Notes: generated from the sequence alone by a model not told the origin. Shown: positions 1 through 12,880, numbered from the stretch's first letter. The stretch is 64,000 bases of DNA from Hymenopellis radicata (GCA_015501595.1 JADNRX010000076.1:62001-126000), one strand, 5' to 3'. Numbers and translations are program-made.

Positions 1-144
1 CCCCCGACACAACGAATCGAACACGTCTGGTCAAACTACTCTGGGGTTTCACCTCTCTCCGCCACCGAGAGTATCGCAAAAGGATCTAGGATTGAGAATC
101 TCGAGGACATCAAGGGTCTGAAGGCGGCTGTGGACAGATCATGA
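1..144 (+). CDS. 3' end of an unidentified gene (partial)
   Basis: Frame 1 is open from the window edge to a TGA at 142-144, giving 47 residues that end in a charged segment. No family is recognised. Support is indirect: the frame is clean, the composition looks like protein, and the convergent RING gene on the other strand ends about 340 bp further on, which leaves room for two 3' UTRs. An open frame this short could be chance. The sequence left of the window would decide. Confidence 0.3.
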   Translation, partial: PPTQRIEHVWSNYSGVSPLSATESIAKGSRIENLEDIKGLKAAVDRS

Positions 145-480
145 TTCGTTTTTTTCTTCTTCTTTTGCGATCTTGGCCTTTCATATTTACAAACGAACAA
201 CATAGCGATCTCAAGGATAATAATTCGACGTGTTACGAGACGGAACTGTATGATAGTAGAACCGTTTTTACTAATAGACATTGCCCTCAAGAAGGGAGAC
301 ACTAGTCGTGATGCTACTTGAGCTCGTCGTTGACCCCTCAAACGCCATCCAACCAAAGAGAGCAACGATGATAGCATAAGATCACGACGACTACAAGGCT
401 CGTACATACATTGCCAACACAGCGATAGATACAGAATTTACAACGAAACAGAAAGTCCAATGTCCGAAATTCTAGATTGA

Positions 481-2432
481 TTAGATGGCGGTATGAGCTA
501 CAGTGGGCAATGGGGGGTCTGTGGGATCAACCTCCTCCTCGCGATCCCGACGCCTCCGCATCGCAGACCGAATGTAGCGTGAAAAACGACTGCTGCTGAG
601 AGTACGGGGTCTCGGGGGCTCATGTACATGTCGCTCCGGCTCATGGCGATTTTCATCTTGCACACTGTCTTCCCCGGAGATCATAGACTCGAGAGCAAGG
701 AAATCTGCACGAATATCAATCAAATTGTTTCTTTTGTAGACGAACAAACCACGAAACACACCTTGTCGACAAATCGGACAAGAACTAGATAGCTCGAGAA
801 GCCATGGATCCACACACTGCTGATGGAAACGATGCTTTCCCTCGCAGGGTAAGATACGCACATCGTCATCATCTTCGAAATCAACTATGCATATGGGACA
901 CGTCTCGCGGCCGATCGCAGCGGGGACGGGTACATCGTTTGAGGGAGGAGTACCTCCTCGAGACGCTCCTTCTCCGTTGTTGTCGTCATCAGAGCCACCT
1001 TGTTCGAGTTCAGCGGTATTGCGTTTTGACGGCCGCGGTCTGGGTTGCGCAACAGCCTCCTGCCAGATGGTTTCCCCGACGTCCAGAGAGCGCTCCCGCG
1101 GAATCTCCTTCATGGCCATGTTCCGGCCAAACTCGTCTACCGCATCATTCTCGGGATCTTTAGCATGATCATCCATCTGGCGGGGCTGCACGCTACTTCC
1201 GAATTTGACGATGGGGAACGTATCGAGAATGGCACGCGTCAGGCCTTGGGTTCGCGACTGGTAAAGCATCCCCACCACCGTGGCGCCGCGGGCCATATCG
1301 CTCGGGTGGCGAATAGCGCGAATAGCCTGATGATCAAGAATGAGGACGTGGTCGTAAATACACACGGAAGGACACTCACTCCAGTAATGATGATCACACA
1401 GAAGAGCGCCGAAACACATCCAGTTATCGCGTACAAAACGATCCTAACAAATCGTCAGTTGGTGCGAACGCGAAAGAAGAAGCTGCATACATAGCTAACG
1501 CCGTATTGGAAGAGCCTTTCTGACCGGTACCCCCGGTACCACCACCACTTCCCGTCGTCGTGGAGTCATTTGAAGCGCCCGTCGCATTGTAAGCCCAGAG
1601 CGTAGCAAACAGAAAGCCGGGCTCCGTAGCGAAGTTGTTTTTGATCGTTTCGCTCATGGTCGCGGCGGAGTCATTAAGCCTCTGAGAATCATACGTGCCC
1701 CCAATACTGGTGTTCCCAGTACCAATCTGACCAAACTGGTATTCGATTAGATGGGAGGATGTCAGACTCTGGGTAGAGAATATGTCGAAGACTTGATCGA
1801 AGGTCTCTGGATCTGCATATTCAGGATTGATGATACAAGCCACAGACGAAAGCGAGTAGAGGAGCTATCGCGCGATATCAGCACAGAAGAAGTAGAGAGA
1901 AGAATCATACGTACTGCAGCAACAGCACCCTTATCGCGGGCCAATGTAAAGATATCAAGCTCCTGGTCAGCATCAGTTGCGTTCTTGTCGCACGACACGA
2001 GGGCAATCCATGGCGTCGTGGCTAAGTGGGCGTTAAACGAGGCAGTGAAAATGCCAAGATCTGCTTACTGCCGGGGGTATTGTTGTTGTTCTTTTCTTCC
2101 GAGAAATGCAAGAGAGCGCCCTACGGAACGGTCAAACCCGGATAGTAAAAGTGAACGAGTACACACTTTGCTTATCCCCTGGCTTCCAGCACCAACCAAC
2201 TGATAAGAAATATTCTCCCAGTACGATCTGAGAGCTCTCAGCGTTGAACGGAGAATATTATAATTAAGTACCCATTCATATACCACTGGAGATGCAGTTT
2301 GGAGACGTCGGTGACGTTGAGGCCCCCCGCAATTGCATCATCGGTAGAATTCGTCGGGAGAGCGGGGATGTACGAGAGAACACCCGGTAGCAACCCAGTC
2401 AAGAGCAGCGCAGACAATCCCAATAAACGCAT
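481..2432 (-). CDS. PA-TM-RING type RING-H2 E3 ubiquitin ligase
   Basis: This is probably a membrane-bound ubiquitin ligase of the endomembrane system. The ATG at 2432 opens a clear signal peptide ([17 protein letters not shown]). A lumenal part follows with N-glycosylation sequons and a protease-associated-like segment, spread over exons near 2065-2286, 1762-1998 and 1436-1843. A single transmembrane helix follows ([16 protein letters not shown], near 1385-1430), interrupted by an intron that begins GTGAGT. The cytosolic half carries a RING-H2 domain near 790-900 with the order CPIC, LPC, H, H, C, CPIC, where C-x3-H-x2-H-x2-C forms the middle. An Arg-rich tail ends at the TAA at 481. Family knowledge says such proteins ubiquitinate membrane cargo; the substrate is unknown. 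Exon junctions in the lumenal half are approximate. Confidence 0.85.
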
Positions 2433-2651
2433 TCCCCACAGCCGCTGTGTTGCAGGACGAAGACAAGTCAGCGTCTGCACGTGGCTTGAAACATACTCGG
2501 CAGCCTCATCCGCGAATCCGAACTGTTGATCCGAATCGTGGCCTAGCACACCAAACAGCACATCCCCCAGAATATTACCTACAACTCTCGTCTGATTCCG
2601 TTCTTTCATTATTTTCAATGCTCTTCTACACACAGGCTCTTAGCATCGGAA

Positions 2652-4308
2652 TCACAACAGTTTTCCGACGGGCTCTTGGAAACCATCTTTCCGATCATAA
2701 ACCATAACACCTCGCACGAACGTCTTCTCCACTACGCCGTATAGCCTTTGACCTTCATATGGCGACAGCTTATTCTTGAAGTTGAGGGATGCCTTGGTAA
2801 CCTGGGAAAGATGTTAGCAAGATTGCATGCAACGAGAATGAACCTCACCTCGAACTGTGCTTCTGGATCCCACACGATAAAGTCTCCATCGTAGCCCACC
2901 TGCAACTTCCCTTTGCAATCATCCAGTCCCGCATGTTTTGCACTCTTCGCGCTCGTCCAATCCAGTATCTTCCCAATGCGGACATTTCGTTTCCGCCCTT
3001 CCGTCCAGAGAAGACTGAGCCCCAGTCCTAGAGTGCTAATCCCACCCCAGGCACCCATAATATCGCCTTCATCGAGTTTCTTGAGCTGGGCAACACAGGG
3101 ACTGTGATCCGAGACAACACAATCAATCGTGCCCTCAATCAAAGCCTCCCACAACAAATCTCGATTACCCTCTTCTCGAATCGGGGGACAGCATTTAAAC
3201 TCTGGATGCCCATGGGGAATCATGTCAGCCGAAAGGCAGAGATAATGAAAACATGTCTCCACGGTCAACTTTAGGCCGGCTGCCTTTGCAGTACGTATCA
3301 AGGGAAGCGCGGATGATGCGGACAAATGGACAATGTGGCATCGCAAGGACGGGAATTCCTTCTGCAACGACGTGATGAGTGCGATCGCGTCGACCTCGAG
3401 TTTCTGGGGACGCGACGTAAGAAATGTCGAATACAAGTTGGGAGACAGGTGTGAGACAGCGTTATCCAACGACGTGGAATGATCATCAAGTTCGGCATGG
3501 AACAGTAGTACAGTCGGAATGTCCTACCATTGGCCAAGTCAAGCCTGCGATCAGCTAAATGAATAGCGCGCAGAGTATTAATATCTCACTTGGAGGACAC
3601 GCATCGCTTCCCGCAGGTCCGATTCGCCAACACAAGGGAATTCCTGTAGACGAGGTTGACAGATGTAACGACGGGCTGAGATGTTATCGCAAGATGCACG
3701 TACTTGGACGCCACTTTCAATCAAGAAACACTTGAACCCCTTAACGCCAGCTTCCACAAGTGGCCGAAGGTGTTCCTTTTTAATGATTAAATGTCGCGCC
3801 ATGGTCTAGGTGAACAGAAAATGTCGTACCTGATTGCCTGGTATGACGCCTCCCCAGAACGCAACGTCTGTGAAACATTGGTTTTGCGAGGCGGCCCGCT
3901 TCACTTTCAGGTCATCAACGGTCACAGTAGGAGGGATTGAATTGAGAGGCATATCAACGACGCTTGTGACCCCGCCTGAGGCCGCAGCCCGAGTACCTGT
4001 CCAGAAACCTTCCCAGTCTGTCCGGCCTGGTTCGTTGAGATGAACATGGGAACTGATACGAATTAGCCAGAGCGGAAGAACTTGACGGCAGCAATGTTAA
4101 CACACTCGACAAGACCCGGAAGAACGTATTGGTCTCCAGCATCTATCCAGTGCACGTCTTCTGGGAACGATGATTTGGAAAGCTTAGCACAGATGACATC
4201 GATGATTTTGCCGGAGGCGAGATCAATGGTTATCGAAGCAGGTTGGGGAGAATCTGACCCCGGCAGCAGAACATTGTTGCTCACACAGACAAGACGACCA
4301 GTAGCCAT
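2652..4308 (-). CDS. DAL1: allantoinase (purine catabolism)
   Basis: Allantoinase hydrolyses allantoin to allantoate, a step that lets fungi use purines as a nitrogen source. The start MATGRLVCV is at 4308 and the stop TGA at 2652. The cyclic amidohydrolase metal site is complete in order: HVHLNEPGR after the first intron (near 4040), the Lys to be carboxylated in GFKCF (near 3750), the His in LLFHAEL (near 3490), IVHLSAS (near 3330), and VSDHSPC (near 3100). The first intron splits the codon before the HxH motif, so that motif is only seen after splicing. The last exon (about 2652-2800) encodes the typical tail with a [10 protein letters not shown] strand. At least five introns are present. 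There is no purine gene cluster around it; its neighbours are unrelated. Confidence 0.93.
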
Positions 4309-4673
4309 ATGTTACAGCGAGATAGATGGTGGTCGGACGATTAGTATTAGGGGCATTTCCTAATTGGCGTATGGAGAATCCGCATTGGGCGTGTTGCCAC
4401 CCATCAACAGATCATGGCACGCTCGGAATGTATGTACACGGAGATAACATCACACACCACGCTCTGATGTGCGTCCTCTGATGTGCCACTTCGTGATTCC
4501 CTTTCGCACCAAGTGCACATGGATATCAACGATATATCAATCACAAAGTCCCATATCGAGCTTTTCCGAGCACGATCGGATGTACAGTATCAGTGAAATG
4601 CCTACTTGCTGCATTCCTCGCCTCAATTCCCGGTGATGGTTTCCATTATGACGGGCAGTGCCCACGAAGGAGA

Positions 4674-4680
4674 TATAAAG
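4674..4680 (+). promoter_or_regulatory. TATA-like element of the Yippee gene
   Basis: TATAAAG lies 46 bp before the ATG at 4720. This spacing supports the start at 4720 rather than the in-frame upstream ATG at 4606, because the TATA box would fall inside the longer reading frame. Inference from sequence and spacing only. Confidence 0.4.
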
Positions 4681-4719
4681 CGGTTATTTCTCGAATGTCC
4701 ATCATCCTTTTTCGCCCCC

Positions 4720-5352
4720 ATGTCTCAATCAGAACTTCAACGAGTCTATTCTTGCTCTACCCTCGAGCGGCCCCAGTGGACCCTTCGGCGCCTGCCTAGC
4801 CTGCCAGGCGCGGTTCGCCCTCAATCCCACCAGCCCCAAGCGCGTCCCCTACCCCCCATTCCGCGGCCCCTTGTGTGCAAGCGGTGCAAATCCTACGTCA
4901 CCTGCATCAGCTCACTTTTGCCTCTTTCCAAGGTTCGCCCCAACCCTGTACGGGCCTCCTGTGGGAAACTGACTCGCATCTAGATACCAGCACGCTCTCG
5001 AGCCTTCCGAGGTTTCAACGGCAAGGCGTCCTTGTTCACCGAGATGTAAGCGGCATTCGTGTCTTGATAGACGACATCCGAGCTGACCGACGTCTTCAGC
5101 CATCATGTCAATCTATCACGCCCGACGGTTCATCTGATGAACACTGGCGCACACACCATGGAGGAGATATCGTGTTCCACATGTCACACCTATCTCGGAT
5201 GGCACATAGTTCGTGCGCATTCCAGCAGTGAGAGGTGGAAGGAAGGTCACTTTCTGCTGGAACTGGAGAACTTGACGGCCAAAATGGACGGCGTTATGTC
5301 CCGGAAACCCAGGCCAGTGGGGTGTTCCTCTGATTCTGACGACAGTAGTTGA
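4720..5352 (+). CDS. MOH1: Yippee/Moh1 family zinc-binding protein
   Basis: Yippee proteins carry a single zinc-binding beta fold with two CxxC pairs. Yeast Moh1 belongs to the GID/CTLH-associated biology and stationary-phase survival, but the biochemical role is unclear. Both pairs are visible: VCKRCKSY near 4870-4900 and ISCSTCHTYLGW near 5170-5200. Family blocks SRAFRGFNGKASLF, HLMNTGAHTMEEI and RWKEGHFLLELE lie around them. The N-terminal 50 residues are Pro/Arg rich and the tail is Ser/Asp rich. The second intron (5056-5109 or so) is clear. The first ends at 4983, with a donor either at 4933 (51 nt) or at 4948 (36 nt); both keep the frame, and I cannot choose. Confidence 0.85.
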
Positions 5353-5791
5353 TCTACTCGCCGTCATTGATATCGTTTTGCTCGTCTTATTATTATTCAT
5401 CTGTATTTGTATGTATCAAAGTCGCACCATGTACTATTAGCCACATCGAAGATTCAATGAGCTTGCCGTTTCCATGACATCTCTGACCGAGGACGACGGG
5501 AGTACTTACTTCAGTGAGTGGACGTCTGTGGAGGTGAGTGGCAAGTTTAGGGAAGCGGCAACGTCCGGACCACTTGGCCTTGAAAATTCAAATAGTATTT
5601 CCGACTATTTTCCGCTCTTTCCTTTCCTCGTCCCATGACAAGCCTGTTTACTAGCTCATCAATGCAAAAACGAGCGATAAACAACACTTGGCAGTGTGCG
5701 CTTGTGTCCCGTGGTGGCTATCCTAGCCGCGGCCGCGAATTCCATCCTTATAAATGAATTTTGACCTCTTATTCCTTCTGCCACTTCCCCC
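5353..5791. other. intergenic region with a TATA box near its right end
   Basis: No gene is seen. The region holds the 3' flank of the Yippee gene and the 5' flank of the beta-lactamase-like gene. TATAAAT at 5749-5755 is 37 bp before the ATG at 5792 and is a plausible core promoter. A short weak reverse-strand open frame (5659-5892) overlaps the first exon and looks like a shadow. Confidence 0.5.
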
Positions 5792-7354
5792 ATGCATCCT
5801 ATCGCCCCAAGGCTCTCGCAAGAAGGCGTCGCCAGACTTGTACAGGTCATGGACGAGGCTTCAAAAGTACTTCCTGGCTGTGGTTTGACCATAACTACAC
5901 CTCAAGGCATCGTGTTCGAGTACTATGGTACGCGCCTCCTCCTCAAGCAGTCTACAAGAGAGGTGACAACAAAATTCTAGCGGGAAATTTTGACGTCCTG
6001 GATTCCTCACCATCTGCAAAGATCATTGATAAGAATACCATCATGTTCTTCGCGTCGACGACGAAACTATTGACTTCAGTAAGTGTATTCATTTCCTGTG
6101 CCAGGTACTCGCTCTTACGGGCCGATAGATCGCCATTCTTCAACTTGTTGATGCCGGGACATTGACTCTTGATACACCCGCCTCGAAATACCTACCTGAG
6201 TTAAAGTCCCCCCGTATCATCGACTCTTTTTCTTCCTCTGGCGAACCCGTCTATCGCGAGGCTAAAACGGAAATCACGATCGGCATGATGCTCAACCAAT
6301 CCAGTGGCTTTGGCGCTGAATTTGCCGCGACCGTCACTCAATGGAAGAAGAGTTTACCTGAAGGTGCCAAAGGCAAAGGTTTTGTGAACAGTTGCAAGAT
6401 TGTATGTGGATTCAATACGTGCCTTGTAAAGGTTGAACCTGAACAGCACCGTAGGATAACCTGGTTCACACCCCACTAACGGAGGAGCCTGGCACGCTCT
6501 TTCAGTACGGAAATTCCGCAGAGTACGTTCACATACACGTATGTAACCAGTTTACTCACGACTTGGACAGATGGCTAGGGCTTTTGATCCAGAATGTGAC
6601 AGGGCAGTCATTAGAGGACTATATGCAGAAAAATATTTTTTCTCCCTTGGGCATGAAGAACACCTCATTTCTTCCCTTTGATGAAGAGACAGCGCCACGT
6701 CTTATGCCTCTAAGATGGTACAACGCGGAGACACGTTCGTTCGAGGTCCTTACTGACCAGTTCCCCGGACTGACGTTGCCTCGGACGTAAGAGCCTCTTC
6801 TTTTCCAATGGTGTCCCCCAACCTAACGCCTGCCCTAGGAAATCAGACATCGAATACGTCGTAGGCGGAGGAGGAATCTACAGTACTTGCTCCGACTACG
6901 TCCTTGTGCTTCAGGATATCTTGAGGTCTTACGTTGACAACGAACGATCGAAAGTACTTTCTTCGAAATCGATCGCCTCTCTCTTTACGCCTACGTTGAG
7001 CGAATCCGCTCGGCGCGGAATAACAGCAATGGTCGGGGAGTCATACGGGGCTCTCGAAGTCGGTCAACTCGACTGGAGTACTGGTATGTGTTTGTATCTG
7101 AAGGACGAACCAAAATGTGGTTGGGGGAGGCGCAAAGGCTCCGCGGGTTGGGCGGGCGCTGGTGGAACGGAATATTGGGTCGATCCAGCTTCTAGGATTG
7201 CAGTGAGTCCGTCCGTTATCCTTTCAGATCCTTCGCTCAATTCTGCTCAACTTAGTGTGTTTGGTCGACAAATGTTCTTCCCCCAAGACTCCCACTGGTG
7301 AACGACTATAAAATCAAGGTGGAAAGGGCGATCTATGAAGCACTATCTGAATGA
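5792..7354 (+). CDS. class C beta-lactamase-like serine hydrolase (LovD/EstB type)
   Basis: This belongs to the penicillin-binding/esterase/transesterase superfamily, which uses a Ser-x-x-Lys nucleophile. In fungi these proteins are esterases or acyltransferases, often of unknown substrate. The nucleophile motif is FFASTTKLLTS (near 6040-6075), the second motif is QYGNSAEW (YxN, near 6505), and the third block is GWAGAGGTEYWVDP (near 7150). No signal peptide is seen, so it is probably cytosolic. The reading frame can run to a stop at 7301, but splicing a 53-nt intron at 7203-7255 gives the tail VLPPRLPLVN and ERAIYEALSE, which matches the usual family C-terminus, and moves the stop to 7352-7354. 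Other introns lie near 5930-5979, 6077-6129, 6401-6455, 6520-6570 and 6787-6838. Confidence 0.88.
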
Positions 7355-7437
7355 GAATGCGATTGTATCTACAAGCGCTAAATTGTACAAGAAACATTGT
7401 ATACAAGTCTATATAAGTCGTCTCTAAGTATGCCAGA

Positions 7438-10328
7438 CTAGGAGCGTGCTTTCTTGGCTGTGGGTTCTTCCAACCGTGTGGAGATTGACCCTTTTCGTTT
7501 GCGATCAGGCATATGTACGTTTGCCAGTTCAACAATTGCATTGCGCAATCGTTCCATCTTCATCGTCAACTCTTTCCGTTTTTCCCGCACCTGAGAGCTC
7601 TCCTCGGCAAATTCTTGGCAGATCTCGTAGCCATCTGGGCCATACAGGCCTAGACGATCTCCCAAAATATCCAACAAATGTTGCTGTACCCCCCGCACAA
7701 GATCAAAATCAATAGCAAGAGGCACGGTGTCGACATATCGTTTGTACGCCACTGTTCAGTACACGGTTGGCATCTAACCTGGAGATGGAAGAGAGAGCAC
7801 TTACCTTGAAAGTATGCGCGAACGTTCGCCATGATACGCAGAGCAATTTCCAATTCGTCTGGCGGGAGCACGTGGTATAGATCAACCGGCTTAGGAGCCG
7901 GGAAACCAAGAGCCACTAGGTTTGTCATAACGGCGTTGATTTGATGGTTCGAGCTTCCTACGTGTTCCTCAGATTGTGGAAGAGGCGGGGGAGGCTCATA
8001 TCGTTCCAGCTGAGCCAAATTGCCATACAGATTCCGTTGTCGATAACCTGTGTAACGCGCAAGGAACTTGTGAGCATAGTCTGACAAGTAGTGATTGTTG
8101 AGCGTGAAAGGCAGGTCCTCTATCGAATGAAGCCAGGTGACTTTCTCTATTGTTTTCTTGAGCTGATCCTTAAGATGATCAGTGGAGTAAGACCTAAGAA
8201 TGTGCGTCAATGGTACTACACAGAGAAGAGGGTAGTGCTCGTCATTCACATACCGAATCTGTCGCTCCAGAAGTCCTTCACCGACATCCCCAAAATTGTT
8301 TGTGATGAGGTCGTCGACATGTTTCAGTAATATTTGATACGTATCATTGCAGAGGCAGATAGCTGGTTCTAACCATCTCTTTTGAAAAGCTGCAATGAAA
8401 CACGCCTGCACGATGAAAGGATAGTTGCCTGGCAATTCACGTGTTCGAGCCCTGAAATTCAAGTTAGGCGGTACGTTTCGAAGGAGGCCGAAGGCTCACT
8501 GAAGTGCGCGGGTGTAGACTTCGTCAATGTAGATGATGTCTGGATGTTCCTCCGGCGGAGGGGGTACATAGCTGGCATCTTCAGTGATCAAGCCTGGTGT
8601 GGAAGGTTGACTTTCATTAACGCTGCCTCGGGGACGACCAAGTTCTTTGCCAACCTCGCCTTCCTTCCCCTGTTCCCCGCCTGTCTTTTCCTCCTCTGGC
8701 GCAAGGAACTCAAAAACGGGCGGCTTCATGCCTTTCGCGCGCTTCCTTTCGATTGGCATAAACATCGGTGCGGTATCTTTGACGAACTTGCGGAATTTCT
8801 CTTGATGGGGGCGTAGCCTTTGTATGATCCCATCTTCGTCAGGAACACCCTGAATCCGCTTTCCTAGTTCTGTGCAAAACACAGCAAGTCGAGTCGCAAT
8901 GTCATGCTGTGGATTTTGTGACGGAGGTTTGGGAAGCAAATCAAGAGATGCAGCTCTCTGCAGAGCCTTTTGCAACTCAATCTGAATTTCTGGGAGCCTG
9001 GTAGAGGGATCAGTGAGTTCGGCGCTCCTAAGAATAATGCAAGTCGCAGTCTACCTCTTCTTCACCAAATCGGAAAGAATTGCGCTTAGACGCTCAACGT
9101 CGTAGTACGTAGGTACCGCTTGTAAAAGGGATCCATCGTTGACCAGGGAACAGTCATGGAGAACCACTCATCCTCTCTTTGACGCGCCAAACCCCAGGAC
9201 ATGCCTTCTTTTAGATCTGCCGGAGAGGGTTGCTTGACACAGTACCAATTATTCTCCAGTGGTTCTTTTTCGTTCTTTATGAATCTCATCCAACTCTCCT
9301 CGTCTCCAAATGGTATGCGATCCGGTTTGGTAAGAACACCTGTAAATTGATATCATCTAGATCAAGCTCGTCGGTGGATCGTGCAACCCACCAATAGTCC
9401 TCTTTCCTTCGGGATCATGCTTCTTCGCGAGGTGGTGAGCACCTTGATTCTCGAAATCGGCTAAATAGGTTGGCAGTCAGCTCAGTATGTGATAAGCAGC
9501 GCGTATTCACTTTCACAGGCAACCGTCAGCAGAATCCCGCAGCTTGGTTTGGAGATGTAAGAGGTAACGAGATGCTCGACGAGTTTGATATCGGTTTCTT
9601 TTCCACCCATGCCGACGCTCGCGATGAGACCTGAAGCGATGATCAATAATTTTGTCTTCGTTCCCACAACAGTACACACCGGGTAAATCACAAAAAGACA
9701 AGTCTGCAACGTCCGGTCCACTGATAGATAAGGACACACAATTTGTCGAGAACGTCAATTCGGTGTCTCCTTGTTCGATATGGTCGCCAGTGAGAAAATG
9801 ATCAGGACTGGTAGACGGGTTCAGAATCGCAAACTGAGCTCGACGAATACGTTCTTCTACTTGAGACTTGTCGTATATTGGGGGACCAAACTGCTGGTTT
9901 TTGGGTTGACCGAGGGCCTGCCCCTTTTCATCGGTGATTGTCCGTAGTACAACTTTGCAACACCAAGGTTCGTTCAAGAACGAAAGTCGACACTCGGTTG
10001 GACATCTATGTAGGGGGAAAGTTGAGGGCCTATTCGTGATGAAAGAACAGAACGCGCACCTTGTACAAGTCCCCGATGCGCGGGGTAGCGTGATACCCGA
10101 GATAGACTCAATCAGCGATGATTTTCCTGCGCTTTGAGAACCAATGACTGCGATTTGCGGGAGGTCGACGTCGACCTGTGCTCTATTCAAAGAATGATAA
10201 ACGCGTAAGCAAGAAGACACTCGGAAACCCTACCCAGTGCTGTGTAAACGATTGATCAGATCCAGCAACTTTCTTCTGCTTCGAGAAAGAGCTTCATTGG
10301 AGAGCCCAACGCCAGCTAAGTCAGTCAT
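7438..10328 (-). CDS. dynamin-family large GTPase (Mx/Vps1-like)
   Basis: Dynamins are self-assembling GTPases that constrict or tubulate membranes. The start MTDLAGVGLSNEAL is at 10328. The GTPase domain shows G1 GSQSAGKSS (near 10120), the switch block RASGTCTRCP with the G2 Thr, G3 DLPG (near 9680), and G4 TKPD (near 9330). A helical middle/stalk region follows (9300-7850). The GTPase effector domain at the C-terminus (7850-7480) contains IDFDLVRGVQQHLLD and a terminal helix ELTMKMERLRNAIVEL. I see no pleckstrin homology domain and no Pro-rich tail, so the layout is Mx/Vps1-like rather than classical endocytic dynamin. At least eight introns are inferred. Many Agaricomycetes carry several such genes of unknown role. 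Confidence 0.9.
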
Positions 10329-10598
10329 TGTGCAAGTAGTGAGAAAGCGTGTGCGGGATAGGAGGTGGGAGGCCAGGGTAATTAACGTGATTGGTTGACG
10401 GAATTTGATATTATGATGCAAGCCTACCTACGCAACTGAACGAATTGATTCTTCAGCGCTTCAATTATGGGTAGAACATGGTTGAGTACAAGTAAAACGA
10501 CGGTCCTCGAGTTGGCGTCAGTCTATGGGGAGACATCAGGAGTCAGCACATTGGCTTGTTTGAAAAATCTCACTGAATCTATCTACGTAGCATTTCGG

Positions 10599-12880
10599 TC
10601 ATGCAAGACCTGATGCCGCCAAGTGTGCACCCGAGAACCCATGCGTTAGTAGACCTCTTATCCAAGCCTTCGTTATTATCAGGCGGGCCTGTATGTCCAT
10701 AAATGTTTCAACGAGCACCACTGTCGAGTATTGCTTTTGATACCGCCTGCGGGGGATCAGTGAGGTAGGTATGGGAGCATGACAAGGTCACCTACCACCA
10801 GCATATAAAGTATTCCGATAATAGAGAAAATGATAGCAGACCGCTATCCCGCATTGCATTGATTATTCTCTGCTGGTCATCCCGCCAGATGGCATAGACA
10901 CAATATTTTGCGTTGATCAGGAATACTCGTACCTCGAGTACAGGGTGAGCATAGTACTACATACCATACCAAAGAGCTGAAACATACATTAGAGTGAGTG
11001 GTCATCAGAGAATGATCCAGGTTTCTTCCCAACAATGAGAACTCGGAATGTACGCATCATTACTCCCAGAAAATGCACGTACCTTGTGAGATCATTTAGC
11101 TTGAGGACCATTAAGACACGCCGCGGAACGCGTCGTAAAACGGTTAATATATCCGTGAACATTCCTTCTCGAGTCATGATAGTATTTCGGATTAGTTCCA
11201 CCTCCGTTTCGGTCTGACGAGAAACATTCATCAGGCCAGAGGCGCGTTCTAAGGATGGACCGGACGGATCATCTTCGAATGTGCCTTCTAGTCCTGCACG
11301 CCCAGTCATTGCAGCCTCAAATATAGGGTACTAGGAATGGAACGTCTAGTCAATACTTCAAGAGGCTTAAATAGAATGAACGTCTTACGAGGTCAGGCCC
11401 AATGTTGCCGACTAACTCTGCATACTTACGACGATCGGCATTGGTAGACTCTGAAGCCGGGGAGATCAGAGACAGCCAAAACTTACTGTAATTGATACGA
11501 AGGGGTGTGTCGATGTCAAAGTAGAGGCCGTGGTCGAGCAGGACGATTTCAAAGTTGTATGGTGATTTAGATGTGATTGGGGCCGGTCGTAGCAGGAGAT
11601 TGCCAGGATGTGGGTCCTGTAGAGCTGTTAAACACTGAACTGTGTGTCACCAAGAGGAACAATCTACCGCATGAAACCAGCCATTAATGAATACCATCTG
11701 GTTGAATATCCGTGAAAGTTCCAGCGCAACCTTATTACGGTCGATGCTGGCGTCCGCGAGATATGTAGATCGTCCACTCGAGCACCTTGGATATATTCCA
11801 TGATCAGGACTCGTTTGTTCGCCAGAAGGACTTGGGGAATATAAAGTGACGTCCTCATATGTTCAAAGTCTTTCGCTGCCCTAGCGGCGTTTCGTGCTTC
11901 ATGTCGAAAGTCCATCTCCTTGGGCAGATTTTCCCGCATCTCCTCGCCTAGCCAGGTGAACTCGAATTCCGGGAACCAATATTTGATCCAACCTGTCATA
12001 CATCAGGCGCTGTCAGACAGATTTCGCACCCAATTCACGCACCCAACGTAACCTCGACCATTTCCATATCCACTTCACAGAATTCGGCTAGGTGGGGATG
12101 CTGGAGCTTCACCGCAACTTTCTTGTTAGACGCGCGGTGGTGTCCAACGTGCACCTGAGCGAGACTAGCTACGCCAATCGGATTTGGGTCAAAGTCGTCG
12201 AATAACTCGGAGATTGAAGCCCCCATATCGGAAAGAAAGAGGGTCTCTACATCTTCGTATGGTGTAGCTTCGCACTGGTCCTGCAATGGACGCATCGTAC
12301 TCGTCCATTCGCGAGGTAGCATGATGAGGGACGACATATGCTGGCCCAGCTTTATAAAAACGCCTAAAATGTTATTGAATGGCCAAGCAGCCAGTGTCCA
12401 GTCGCGTACTCACCGCCGTTGGCGAGAAGGGCCTTCAACACCCGCTTTGCGCTGCGCGTATGACACTCGGAATACGCCTGTAGTCGGTGGTCGTCCGAGT
12501 CGTACGTTCGTGAGAAGGTCCATTTGTAGTCAATCGCGCCCAGTATCGCCGCCTCTGAAGGAGCTGAGTACGTACGAGTAAAAACAAACCGACGACGTAC
12601 CGCCGACCCGTGAACAGCGAACGCCAGCCAGTGCAAAATGTTTGAACGGCTGTGAGTTGTGATATGCATAAAAACCAAGTCCAGCGAATACGGCGATGGT
12701 CGCTGGGACCGCGAGCCAAGGACTGGTGCGCCGAGTCGGTGGAATTGTCGTCCGCAGCCGTTTTAATCGGGAAAAAGCATGGCTATAACGCCAGCGGACC
12801 TGCTGGGCGTCGTGTCGTAGGCCCTTCCACGCCGTGCGAAGCTGAGTGTGTGGTCTATTCATGCATCGACGGTAAAGCAT
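10599..12880 (-). CDS. mitochondrial ABC1/ADCK (UbiB-family) atypical kinase, ADCK1/Mcp2-like
   Basis: UbiB-family proteins are atypical kinase/ATPases that act in mitochondria on coenzyme Q and lipid homeostasis. The N-terminus is basic (MLYRRCMNRPHTQLRTAWKG) and is followed by a membrane helix (WLAVPATIAVFAGLGFYAY), which fits mitochondrial import and inner-membrane anchoring. Diagnostic motifs follow in order: FIKLGQHMSSL (the family KxGQ, near 12330), IGVASLAQVH (near 12160), VAVKLQHP with the ATP-site Lys (near 12095), EMDFRHEARNA (near 11900), ADPHPGNLLL (near 11600), and LLDHGLY in place of DFG (near 11550). The C-terminal exons run to a TGA at 10599-10601 after a spliced junction at the WW/RYQKQY boundary. 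It resembles ADCK1/Mcp2(Cqd2) more than Coq8, by N-terminal membrane segment and motif wording; this assignment is an inference. Confidence 0.88.

Noticed and set aside
36..407. Reverse-strand 123-codon frame with a Lys run
   Set aside because: There is no family signal; the Lys run comes from a T-rich tract, and the segment overlaps the probable 3' end of the plus-strand gene.
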